From: Variovorax sp. PBL-H6
Lineage (GTDB): Bacteria > Pseudomonadota > Gammaproteobacteria > Burkholderiales > Burkholderiaceae_C
Length of the DNA stretch: 64,000 nucleotides
NCBI RefSeq assembly: GCF_901827155.1
Contig: NZ_LR594659.1
Location: 3,038,001 to 3,102,000, forward strand
Reading direction: 5' to 3'
Part shown: one piece after another, positions 36,073-44,308 of the stretch
Layout of the letters: each line of letters begins with the position of its first letter
Numbering within the stretch: the first letter of the stretch is position 1
Translations under genes and position numbers: made by a program
Notes under the pieces: model-generated
Seen by the model: only the letters and a program-made list of their open reading frames with translations
Databases searched by the model: none
Told to the model about the DNA's origin: nothing

Positions 36073-37089
36073 TCACCGCTTGCCGACCAGCACACCGAGG
36101 CCAAGGACCTGCAGCAGCCAACCGACAAGGAGGCCGCCGAACATCGTTGCCGCGACCACGGCGAACAGGCCCAAGGGGCCCGCATGGGACACGGCGAAGG
36201 CCGTGAAGCCGATGCTCTTGCTGATTTCGAGCATCGCGACATTGGCCACGTAGATCGCGAAGGTGTTCCTTCCGATGAAGGCGACCGCCCGGCCCAGCAC
36301 CCCAGGCTGTCTCGGCGGCGCACGATCGGCCGCAACGGCACTCATCATCAGCAGCAGGGAGGCGAGCGTCACCGTCAGCGTCAGGTAGGGCGAGTGCTCG
36401 GCGAACAGCCGGCTCTCGATCGGCGCCGCGAGCAGCAGCAGCACCGCGACGATACCCAGGCCGGGCCTGCGGCCGAACTCGCCGCGCGCCAATGCGACGC
36501 CCATCGCCACATACGGAATCCAGTAGATGAAGAGCCGGTCTCCGACGGCCGAGATCCATCGGTTCTCGAACATCCAGTAGCCCGCAGCCACGTTGAGTGC
36601 CACGCCGGCCGCGATCACCGGCAGGGTCGGCACTTCTGCCACCCATCGCCGCAACAGTGGAAAGAGCAGCGTGAGCTGGAATAGGATCACGAAGTAGTAC
36701 TGGCCCGACCACCCGTAGCCACCAAACCAACCACCGACGATGGTGTGCATCGGCGTTGCTTCCCACCGCCCGTCGTAGAACTTCTCGACATAGAGCAGGG
36801 TCCAGGCGATGTAGGCCACGCCCAACTCCGCCAGGCGCTGGCCCAGGTAGGCCAGGTGCGTCCCGGACGCGCGGCGCGCCAGGGCCTTCTCGAGGTAGTA
36901 GGCCCACAGCCCGATGAACACCGGCACGCCGAAGCGGTACACATCCTGGAAGGGCAGGCCCGCGTGGATGCAGACCACGCCGACGATGCCGGCCGCCTTC
37001 AGGTAGTCCGCGTGCAGGTCGCGGGTGCCGGCCGCTGCGGCGGTTCGCGCCGGCAGGGCGCGCTCTACAGCGTGGCGAGGATCAGGCAT
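36073..37089 (-). CDS. Acyltransferase 3 family membrane protein
   Basis: 338 residues and about ten membrane segments. DYLKAAGIVGVVCIHAG near residue 28-44 has the early histidine typical of acyltransferase-3 enzymes, and FIGRNTFAIYVANV near 275 is the family's late motif. Such enzymes acylate exported sugars, lipids or peptides; the acceptor is unknown. It starts 19 bases downstream of tex on the same strand, so the two may share a transcript. Confidence 0.87.
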   Translation of the reverse strand: MPDPRHAVERALPARTAAAAGTRDLHADYLKAAGIVGVVCIHAGLPFQDVYRFGVPVFIGLWAYYLEKALARRASGTHLAYLGQRLAELGVAYIAWTLLYVEKFYDGRWEATPMHTIVGGWFGGYGWSGQYYFVILFQLTLLFPLLRRWVAEVPTLPVIAAGVALNVAAGYWMFENRWISAVGDRLFIYWIPYVAMGVALARGEFGRRPGLGIVAVLLLLAAPIESRLFAEHSPYLTLTVTLASLLLMMSAVAADRAPPRQPGVLGRAVAFIGRNTFAIYVANVAMLEISKSIGFTAFAVSHAGPLGLFAVVAATMFGGLLVGWLLQVLGLGVLVGKR

Positions 37090-37108
37090 GCAGGCTTTCC
37101 CTTGCTAT

Positions 37109-39466
37109 CTATGACTTGCGCAGGCCCTGCAGCTTGGCGAAGGCGCTGGCCATCTGGCCCGCCGGCTGCGGAGCGTTGTCGCGACGCGGACCCTGCTGGC
37201 CGCGCCCGGCCCCCTCGAAGCGGTTGTCGCGCGGGCCGTCGCGGCGGCCAGGCGCCGCGTCGAGCTTCATCGAAAGCCCGATGCGCTTGCGCGCGACGTC
37301 GACCTCCATCACCTTGACCTTGACGATGTCGCCGGTCTTCACCACCTCGCGCGCATCGTTGACGAACTTGTGCGAGAGTTGGCTGACGTGCACCAGGCCG
37401 TCCTGGTGAACACCCAGGTCGACGAAGGCGCCGAACTGCGCCACGTTGCTCACCGTGCCTTCGAGCACCATGCCTTCCACCAGGTCCTTGATGTCCTCGA
37501 CGCCGTCGTTGAAGCGCGCCACCTTGAAATCCGGACGCGGATCACGGCCCGGCTTCTCGAGCTCGCCGATGATGTCCTTCACCGTGATCACACCGAACTT
37601 CTCGTTGGCGAAGAGCTCGGGCTTCAGCGTCTTGAGCATCTCGGCGCGACCCATCAGCGCTTCGATGGGCTTGCCCGTTTTCTCGATCATCTGCTCGACG
37701 ACAGGGTAGGTCTCTGGGTGCACGCCCGTCACGTCCAGCGGATTGGTGCCGCCGCGGATACGCAGGAAACCCGCGCTCTGCTCGAAGGTCTTGCCGCCGA
37801 AACCAGTGACTTCCAGCAGTTGCTTGCGCGTGGCGAAGGCGCCATTGGCCTCGCGCCAGCGCACCACGGCCTTGGCGACGCCCGCGGACAGGCCCGAGAC
37901 GCGCGACAGCAACGGCACGCTCGCGGTGTTGAGGTCCACGCCCACGGAGTTCACGCAATCTTCGACCACGGCATTCAAGGTTCGCGCCAGTTCGCTCTGG
38001 TTCACGTCGTGCTGGTACTGGCCGACGCCGATGGATTTCGGGTCGATCTTCACCAGCTCGGCCAGAGGATCCTGCAGCCGGCGCGCGATGCTTGCGGCGC
38101 CACGAAGGCTGACATCGACGTCAGGCATTTCCTGCGAGGCGAACTCGCTGGCGGAATAGACCGAGGCGCCCGCCTCGCTCACCACCACCTTCTCGACCTT
38201 GAGCGGCGGCGCGCCGGCCTGCTCGGCCATCTTCGCGAGCAGCTTGATCAGGTCCGCGGCCAGCTTGTCGGTCTCCCGGCTGGCGGTGCCGTTGCCGATC
38301 GCGATGAGGTTGACGCCGTGCTTGGCGCACAACTTGCCCAGTGTGTGAAGCGAACCTTCCCAGTCGCGCCGCGGTTCGTGCGGGAACACGGTGGCGGTGT
38401 CGACCAGCTTGCCGGTGGCATCGACCACGGCGACCTTCACGCCGGTACGGATGCCCGGGTCCAGGCCCATGGCAACGCGCGGCCCGGCCGGTGCAGCCAG
38501 CAGCAGGTCGCGCAAATTGTCGGCAAAGACCTTGATGGCGACCTTCTCGGCCTCCTCGCGCAGCCGCGAGAACAGGTCGCGCTCGGTCGAGAGCGAGAGC
38601 TTCACGCGCCAGGTCCAGGCCACGCACTTGCGGATCAGGTCATCGGCTGCGCGGCCTGCATGGCTCCATCCCAGGTGCAGCGCGATCTTGCCTTCCGCGA
38701 TCGAAGGCTTGCCCGGCTCGGGCTCGACGGGCAGCACCAGCTTGGCGTCGAGGATGTCGAGCGCGCGGCCGCGGAACACCGCCAGCGCCCGATGCGAGGG
38801 CACGCGGCCGATCGGCTCGTCGTAGTCGAAGTAGTCTCGGAACTTGGCGACGTCGGCGTTGTTCTCGTCCTTGCCGGCCATCAGGCTGGACTTGAACAGG
38901 CCCTCGGCCCACAGCCATTCGCGCAGGCGCTGCACCAGCACCGCGTCCTCGGCCCAGCGCTCTGAGAGGATGTCGCGCACGCCGTCGAGCACCAACTGCA
39001 CGGTCGAGAAATCCAGTCCGTCCGCAGCGGGCTTGACGAAAGCCGCAGCTTCCTCGGTGGGGTTCAGCGTCGCGTCCGCGAAGAGCTTGTCGGCCAGCGG
39101 CTCGATGCCTGCTTCGCGCGCCATCTGGCCCTTCGTACGGCGCTTGGGCTTGTAGGGCAGGTAGAGGTCTTCCAGCTCCTGCTTGGTCGGTGCGGCATCG
39201 ATGGCGGCGCGCAGTTCGGGCGTCAGCTTGCCCTGCTCCTCGATGCTCTTCAGCACCGCCGCGCGGCGATCCTCGAGCTCGCGGAGGTAAGCGAGGCGTG
39301 CCTCCAGTTCGCGCAACTGCACATCGTCGAGCCCATCGGTGGCCTCCTTGCGATAGCGTGCGATGAAAGGCACGGTGGCGCCCCCGTCGAGCAGATCGAC
39401 GGCGGCCTTCACCTGGTGCTCGCCGACCTTGATCTCGGCCGCGAGCTGGCGAATGATTTTCTGCAT
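37109..39466 (-). CDS. tex: Transcription accessory protein Tex
   Basis: 785 residues, the usual Tex length. The N-terminal helical domain (VPFIARYRKEATDGLDDVQL), YqgF-like nuclease fold (AMGLDPGIRTGVKVAVVD), tandem helix-hairpin-helix (DLNTASVPLLSRVSGLS) and C-terminal S1 RNA-binding domain (GTVSNVAQFGAFVDLGVHQD) are in order. A basic tail follows. Tex binds RNA and affects transcription and stress tolerance. ATG at 39466 gives the family start MQKIIRQLAAEI. Confidence 0.96.
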   Translation of the reverse strand: MQKIIRQLAAEIKVGEHQVKAAVDLLDGGATVPFIARYRKEATDGLDDVQLRELEARLAYLRELEDRRAAVLKSIEEQGKLTPELRAAIDAAPTKQELEDLYLPYKPKRRTKGQMAREAGIEPLADKLFADATLNPTEEAAAFVKPAADGLDFSTVQLVLDGVRDILSERWAEDAVLVQRLREWLWAEGLFKSSLMAGKDENNADVAKFRDYFDYDEPIGRVPSHRALAVFRGRALDILDAKLVLPVEPEPGKPSIAEGKIALHLGWSHAGRAADDLIRKCVAWTWRVKLSLSTERDLFSRLREEAEKVAIKVFADNLRDLLLAAPAGPRVAMGLDPGIRTGVKVAVVDATGKLVDTATVFPHEPRRDWEGSLHTLGKLCAKHGVNLIAIGNGTASRETDKLAADLIKLLAKMAEQAGAPPLKVEKVVVSEAGASVYSASEFASQEMPDVDVSLRGAASIARRLQDPLAELVKIDPKSIGVGQYQHDVNQSELARTLNAVVEDCVNSVGVDLNTASVPLLSRVSGLSAGVAKAVVRWREANGAFATRKQLLEVTGFGGKTFEQSAGFLRIRGGTNPLDVTGVHPETYPVVEQMIEKTGKPIEALMGRAEMLKTLKPELFANEKFGVITVKDIIGELEKPGRDPRPDFKVARFNDGVEDIKDLVEGMVLEGTVSNVAQFGAFVDLGVHQDGLVHVSQLSHKFVNDAREVVKTGDIVKVKVMEVDVARKRIGLSMKLDAAPGRRDGPRDNRFEGAGRGQQGPRRDNAPQPAGQMASAFAKLQGLRKS

Positions 39467-39646
39467 GTCTGGGAGGAGGTTCGCTGCGGACGCCGCGCGG
39501 GCGCCTGCGGATGGCGAGAAGAAGAGAAAAACGAAGCGGGCAAGTTTGCCATAGGGCGCGGATCGCCTTGTGCGTCCGGCCCGATACATTGCAACAACTC
39601 TTGTTGCGCCCGATGCCGCCTTCGGGCGCCGGGCGGACAGGTCGCG

Positions 39647-40573
39647 CTATGCGGCGCGGCGCTGCGCCGATACAGACGCCAGCGGCGTCAATTCATCCAG
39701 GATCGCCCGCACCCGTGCCGGCACCATTCGGTTGGCCGGCATCACCGCGTGGATGGGCGTGCTGGGCGGCCGGCAGTTCGGCAGCAGCTCGATCAAGGTG
39801 CCCGCAGCCAATTGGCGGTTCACCATGTAGTCGGGCAGTTGCGCGATGCCAAGCCCGAGCTCGGTCGCCTGCGCCATGGCTTCGCCGTCGGAGAACCGGA
39901 ATTGGGCCACGGCACGGAAGTCGCGATTGCGTCGGGCTTCGCGAAAGTGCCAGACCTGATCGCGACCGCTGGTCGGCATGCGGAACAGAATGGCCCGGTG
40001 TCCGACCAGCGCCGACACATCCTCGGGACGGCCTTGGGCATCCAGATAGGCAGGCGCGGCACACAAGACCCAGTCCTGGCTCGCGATGCGCCTCGCCACC
40101 AGGCGCGAATCCGACATGGCGCCGATGCGGATCGCCAGGTCGACGCCCTCCTCCACCAGATCGACGAAGGCATCCGACAGCCGCACATCCAACCGCAGTT
40201 CAGGGTGCTTGGCCGCGAGCTGGACGATGGCGGGCATCACGCGCTCGCGACCGAAGACGACCGGCAGATCCACGCGCAAGGTTCCGCAAGGCCTGGTCAT
40301 CGTGCCCAGGGCCTCTGCCTGAAGCTCTTCGATTTCGGCGATGACCCGCTGGCAGCGGTCGAAGAGCCGCTCGCCATCGGAGGTCAGCGTTACGCGCCGC
40401 GTGGTGCGATGAAAAAGCCGAAGCCGCAGCGTCGATTCGAGCCGGCCGACGGCCTTGGCCACCGTCGAAGGCGTGGTCCCGAGCTCTCGTGCCGCGGCGG
40501 CGAACGAGCCGTGCTTGACGGTCTCGGTGAATGTCAGAAGCCACTCCATTCCCAGCATCCCGATCCTCCCCAT
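39647..40573 (-). CDS. LysR-type transcriptional regulator
   Basis: 308 residues: N-terminal winged helix (FTETVKHGSFAAAARELGTT, then PSTVAKAVGRLE) and a substrate-binding domain (LRVDLPVVFGRERVMPAI). It is of the CrgA/DsdC-like group common in Comamonadaceae. It diverges from the two oxygenase genes and likely controls them and itself; an inverted repeat lies 15 bases upstream of its start. Effector unknown. Confidence 0.92.
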   Translation of the reverse strand: MGRIGMLGMEWLLTFTETVKHGSFAAAARELGTTPSTVAKAVGRLESTLRLRLFHRTTRRVTLTSDGERLFDRCQRVIAEIEELQAEALGTMTRPCGTLRVDLPVVFGRERVMPAIVQLAAKHPELRLDVRLSDAFVDLVEEGVDLAIRIGAMSDSRLVARRIASQDWVLCAAPAYLDAQGRPEDVSALVGHRAILFRMPTSGRDQVWHFREARRNRDFRAVAQFRFSDGEAMAQATELGLGIAQLPDYMVNRQLAAGTLIELLPNCRPPSTPIHAVMPANRMVPARVRAILDELTPLASVSAQRRAA

Positions 40574-40587
40574 TGCAGAAATTTATT

Positions 40588-40607
40588 CCTCAGTGTCATG
40601 CCTGAGG
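40588..40607. promoter_or_regulatory. Candidate LysR operator
   Basis: CCTCAG (40588-40593) and CTGAGG (40602-40607) form a perfect inverted repeat with an 8-base spacer, the usual size of a LysR recognition site. It sits in the 143-base region between the LysR gene and the oxygenase genes. Confidence 0.4.
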
Positions 40608-40716
40608 TGCGCATTCTCAATCAGGGTTGACGAGCGCAAACTGCCGGCCTTCACCGCACGCGAGCTCAGTCTTCGCGGCCTCTTGAAAACCACGGCAAAT
40701 CAGGGAGACCTCATAC

Positions 40717-41529
40717 ATGGACACGTTCATCGATGATGAGCATGACTCGAAGCTCGTCCTGTCGGCGACGCGCGGCGAGTTAAGCGCCCGGGCCCTCGTC
40801 GCGCTCGCCAGCGGCGCGGCCATGGTGCTGCACATACGCAGCTTCGTCGACCCCGCCACTTGCGCGCTGCTGGCCCAGCGTGCCGAGCACCTTGGCTATT
40901 CGTCGTACCTGAACGTCCCGAGCGTGCGGCGCATCGGCATGGCGTTCTACGAGACCGAAGGCAAGTCCGAGCTCATCGACAGCTACTTCGCCTCGGCGCC
41001 GCAGCATCTCTCCGATTTCAGGCGCGCCTGCGCGCCCTTCTGCTCGCCGATAGACACCATGCGCTGCACGCTCGACGAAGTCTGGCCGCACGGCGCGCGC
41101 CTGCAGGGTCTGGGCGGCCGCAAGATGTTCGTCGGCCTCTCTCGCAGCGTCGAGCCCGGCACCACCTTCCTGGCGCATCACGACATCTTCTCGGAAGACG
41201 CGCCAGGCCACCCCGAGGCCACCAGCCTCAGCGCTCAATTCGGCGCCAACATCTACCTCCAGATGCCTGGTGCCGGTGGTTCGCTACTGATGTGGAGTGA
41301 CGAGATCGCACCCGCAACATTCAACAGGATGCGCGGTGAGCACTACGGCATTCCCATCGATCGACTGGGCCCGCCAGATGTCAGGGTGCGGCCCGCTCCG
41401 GGCGACCTGCTCATCTTCAACTCCCGAAAGATGCATGCCGTTTCGCCCGGCACCGGGCGCAGCCGCCTTGCGTTGTCCTGCTTCGTCGGCTATCGCGGCG
41501 AATCCAATCCCCTGAGCTTCTGGAGCTGA
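40717..41529 (+). CDS. 2-oxoglutarate/Fe(II)-dependent oxygenase-like protein 1
   Basis: 270 residues. The iron site is visible as His154-x-Asp156 (FLAHHDIF) and His240 (FNSRKMHAV), with Arg250 ten residues later as the likely 2-oxoglutarate anchor (GRSRLALSCFVG). Asp in HxD argues for a hydroxylase-type rather than a halogenase-type site. Substrate unknown. ATG at 40717 follows GGGAGA. The paralogue starts 7 bases after its stop, and the two are similar along their whole length, indicating duplication and divergence. Confidence 0.82.
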   Translation: MDTFIDDEHDSKLVLSATRGELSARALVALASGAAMVLHIRSFVDPATCALLAQRAEHLGYSSYLNVPSVRRIGMAFYETEGKSELIDSYFASAPQHLSDFRRACAPFCSPIDTMRCTLDEVWPHGARLQGLGGRKMFVGLSRSVEPGTTFLAHHDIFSEDAPGHPEATSLSAQFGANIYLQMPGAGGSLLMWSDEIAPATFNRMRGEHYGIPIDRLGPPDVRVRPAPGDLLIFNSRKMHAVSPGTGRSRLALSCFVGYRGESNPLSFWS

Positions 41530-41536
41530 GAACACC

Positions 41537-42340
41537 ATGTCCAACGTCATCGAAGAAAAGCCACGCGATCTGCTCACGTTCCCCGGTGGGCTGAGCCACC
41601 ATGCGCTACAGGCCCTCACGCTCCAGGAAGCCCTGATCGTGCGCATTCCTGGCTTCATATCCGCCGGCGTGTGCCACCTGATCGCGCGCGGCCTGCTGCG
41701 CCAAGGGTATGACGACTATCTCAATGCGCCGGCCGTCGGTCGCATCGGGATGTCCTTCTTCGAGACCGGCGGCAAGGCCGAGCTCATCGACCAGTACTTT
41801 GCCACCGCGCTGCCCAACATCCGCCTCCTGCGCAATGCATGCGCGCCCTACCAGTGCCCCATCGATGTCTTTCGGTGCGTGGTCGATGAGCTCTGGCCCT
41901 CGGGTGCAAGTCTTCAGAGCCTGTCCGGGCGCAAGATGTTCGTCGGCCTGTCGCGCAACATGCGTCCCGGCGCACCGCTGCTGGCGCACCATGACTGTTT
42001 CGCGCGGCTCGCGCCCCATGATGCCGAGGCCAACGACCTGCTGATGCAGATGGCCGTGAACATCTACGTCAATGTGCCGCAGCACGGCGGCGAACTCATG
42101 ATGTGGCGCGAGGAGATCACCGATGCCGAGTTCCTGCGTCGGCGCGGCGACAAGTACGGCATGGACATCGAGCCGCTTGGCCCGCCCGACATCGTCGTGA
42201 AGCCGCAAATGGGCGACCTGATTCTCTTCAACGCGCGCAAGCTGCACGCGGTTGCGGCGGGCGCCGGCTCCGACCGGCTGACCCTGTCTTCGTTTCTCGG
42301 CTTCCGTGGCGATGCGCAGCCCTTGACCTTCTGGAGCTGA
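41537..42340 (+). CDS. 2-oxoglutarate/Fe(II)-dependent oxygenase-like protein 2
   Basis: 267 residues, a full-length paralogue of the preceding gene. It has the same site: His151-x-Asp153 (LLAHHDCF), His237 (FNARKLHAV) and Arg247 (SDRLTLSSFLG), with shared blocks GRKMFVGLSR and DELWP/DEVWP. It ends in the same xFWS tail. The two may act in sequence or as a heterodimer on one substrate. The MFS gene starts 5 bases after its stop, so all three are one operon. Confidence 0.82.
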   Translation: MSNVIEEKPRDLLTFPGGLSHHALQALTLQEALIVRIPGFISAGVCHLIARGLLRQGYDDYLNAPAVGRIGMSFFETGGKAELIDQYFATALPNIRLLRNACAPYQCPIDVFRCVVDELWPSGASLQSLSGRKMFVGLSRNMRPGAPLLAHHDCFARLAPHDAEANDLLMQMAVNIYVNVPQHGGELMMWREEITDAEFLRRRGDKYGMDIEPLGPPDIVVKPQMGDLILFNARKLHAVAAGAGSDRLTLSSFLGFRGDAQPLTFWS

Positions 42341-42345
42341 CCACG

Positions 42346-43581
42346 ATGACGGCAATGACCCGCGGCCGGGCGCTCGTCGTCTTCGCCGTCTTCGCACTGG
42401 GTTACTTCCTCTCGTCCTTGGTGCGCGGCGTCACCGCGACACTCGCGCCGGCGCTGACCCAGGAATTCGCGCTCTCGTCGAGCCAGCTCGGCCTGCTGGG
42501 CGGCGCCTACTTCCTCGGCTTCGCGATGCTTCAGTTACCGCTGGGCAACTGGCTCGACCGCTTCGGGCCACGGCGCGTTTTGAGCTTCTCACTGGCCGCG
42601 GCAGCGCTCAGCTGCATCGCCTTTGCGATGGCGGACGGCTTCGTGTCCTTGCTGCTGGCGCGCTTCATCTGCGGCGTGGGCGTGAGCGCATGCCTGATTG
42701 CGCCGCTCACCGGAGCGCGCTTATGGCTGCAAGGCAGCCAGCAACAAAGCGCCAACGCATGGATGCTGATGGTGGGCTCCCTGGGTCTGCTGACCGCCAC
42801 GCTGCCGGTGCAATGGGCTTTGCCGCTCTACGGCTGGCGATCGCTGTTCCTGGTGCTCGCCCTCTTCTTCGCGCTGACGATGCTCGGAACGGCTTGGCAA
42901 GTGCCCACCGTGCAGACCCCAGCGGCATCCTCACGGCGCAAAAACCTGTTCACGAGCTATGCCCCCATCTTCGCGAATCGCTACTTCCGGCGCATGGCGT
43001 GGATCGGGTTCGTCAACTACGGCGTGCTCGTGGCCGTCCAGACATTGTGGGCAGGCCCCTGGATGACTGCGGTGGCCGGCTACTCCGCCACCCAGGCCGC
43101 GCGCGGCCTGTTCGCGATGAACCTGACGATGCTTTTCGTGTTCTGGTTCTGGGGCATGGCCAACCCGCGTCTGCATCGAGCGGGGCTGAGCGCCGAGCGC
43201 ATCATCCTGCGGGGATTGCCGTTCGGCTTCATCGCGCTTGCGGCCGTCGCCTGGCTCGGGCCGCGCGCAGGCTGGGAAGCATTTGCCATCTACTGCGCGC
43301 TGTCGAGTGTTCTCGCGCTCACGCATCCTGCCATCGGCATGGCCTTTGTCGCCCACGAAGCCGGACGCGCCATCTCGGCATTCAACCTGCTGCTGTTCGC
43401 CGGTGTCTTCACCACCCAATGGTGCGTGGGCGCGGCGCTGGACCGGCTCCAGGCAGCGCATTGGCCCGTCGTCGATGCCTACCGCGCCGTCTTCGCCGTT
43501 CTGGCGATGGCCTGTTGTTTGAGCTACCTCTGGTTGCTTCAAGGGCTGAGCGCCGAGAGGCCGGTGGCAGCCAACGCCTGA
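42346..43581 (+). CDS. Major facilitator superfamily transporter
   Basis: 411 residues with about 12 membrane segments. The MFS loop 2-3 motif appears as GNWLDRFGPRRVL near residues 67-79. It is the third gene of the oxygenase operon and probably imports the substrate or exports the product. ATG at 42346 lies 5 bases from the previous stop; a second in-frame ATG follows at 42355. Confidence 0.9.
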   Translation: MTAMTRGRALVVFAVFALGYFLSSLVRGVTATLAPALTQEFALSSSQLGLLGGAYFLGFAMLQLPLGNWLDRFGPRRVLSFSLAAAALSCIAFAMADGFVSLLLARFICGVGVSACLIAPLTGARLWLQGSQQQSANAWMLMVGSLGLLTATLPVQWALPLYGWRSLFLVLALFFALTMLGTAWQVPTVQTPAASSRRKNLFTSYAPIFANRYFRRMAWIGFVNYGVLVAVQTLWAGPWMTAVAGYSATQAARGLFAMNLTMLFVFWFWGMANPRLHRAGLSAERIILRGLPFGFIALAAVAWLGPRAGWEAFAIYCALSSVLALTHPAIGMAFVAHEAGRAISAFNLLLFAGVFTTQWCVGAALDRLQAAHWPVVDAYRAVFAVLAMACCLSYLWLLQGLSAERPVAANA

Positions 43582-43697
43582 CCGGAGACCGGAGCTCACT
43601 CGCGGCCGTCCTCGCTCGAGGGCGGATTCGCTGCCGGTTCGCGACGCGTGTCGGGGTACATCAGATGCACTGCGGAGGACTCGCGCGAAAATTTTCA

Positions 43698-43733
43698 CCC
43701 GGGTAGATTGCAAAATACCTTTTACCCCGGGTA
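43698..43733 (+). promoter_or_regulatory. Direct repeats of CCCGGGTA upstream of DUF2239-MATE
   Basis: CCCGGGTA occurs at 43698-43705 and again at 43726-43733, 28 bases apart, in an AT-rich spacer unlike the surroundings. The second copy ends 12 bases before the ATG at 43745. The spacing and near-palindromic core suggest an operator for a TetR- or MarR-type repressor. Confidence 0.45.
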
Positions 43734-43744
43734 TTATTCGCGCC

Positions 43745-44308
43745 ATGTCCTCTGTTCCCGATCCCACCCTCACCGCCTTTGCCGGCTTCGAGCGCATCGC
43801 TGCAGGGCCGAGCGCCGAAGTCGTCGCGCAGCTGCGCGCACGCGCTGATGCCCAGACGGTCTTTGTCTTCGACGACAGCACCGGCCAGCGCCTCGATCTC
43901 GATCTGCGTGAAGACGTGTCAGCCGTTGCGGAAGGCTCTGCTTCCGACGAGCAAACCACCCGCGGCGTCGGCCGCCCCAAGCTCGGCGTGGTCGCGCGCG
44001 AGGTCACCCTGCTGCCGCGCCACTGGGACTGGCTCAGTCGCCAGCCCGGCGGCGCCTCGGTGGCGCTGCGCCGGCTGATCGACGAGTCGCGCCGCGTCCA
44101 CGCCGACCGCGATGCGCAGCGCGCCTCGCGCGAAGCCGCCTACCGCTTCATGAGCGCGATGGGGGGCGATCTGCCGGGCTTCGAGGAGGCGGCGCGCGCC
44201 CTCTTCGCCAGCGACGGCAAGCGCTTCGCAGAGCTCGTCGCCGCATGGCCCGAAGACGTGCGCGCATACCTGCAGCGGCTGGCAGCAGCGGCGTGGAGCA
44301 GCCAATGA
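43745..44308 (+). CDS. DUF2239 family protein
   Basis: 187 residues with the family pattern TVFVFDDSTGQRLDLDLRED, then GRPKLGVVAREVTLLPRHWDWLS and AYRFMSAMGGDLPGFEEAAR. Function unknown; the basic GRPKLG and helical C-terminus suggest nucleic-acid binding (inference). Its stop overlaps the MATE start (ATGA), so the two are co-translated. Confidence 0.88.
   Translation: MSSVPDPTLTAFAGFERIAAGPSAEVVAQLRARADAQTVFVFDDSTGQRLDLDLREDVSAVAEGSASDEQTTRGVGRPKLGVVAREVTLLPRHWDWLSRQPGGASVALRRLIDESRRVHADRDAQRASREAAYRFMSAMGGDLPGFEEAARALFASDGKRFAELVAAWPEDVRAYLQRLAAAAWSSQ

Noticed and set aside
40717..42340. Fe/2OG halogenases
   Set aside because: Radical halogenases replace the Asp of HxD with Gly or Ala. 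Both proteins keep HHD, so a hydroxylase-type site is the better reading.
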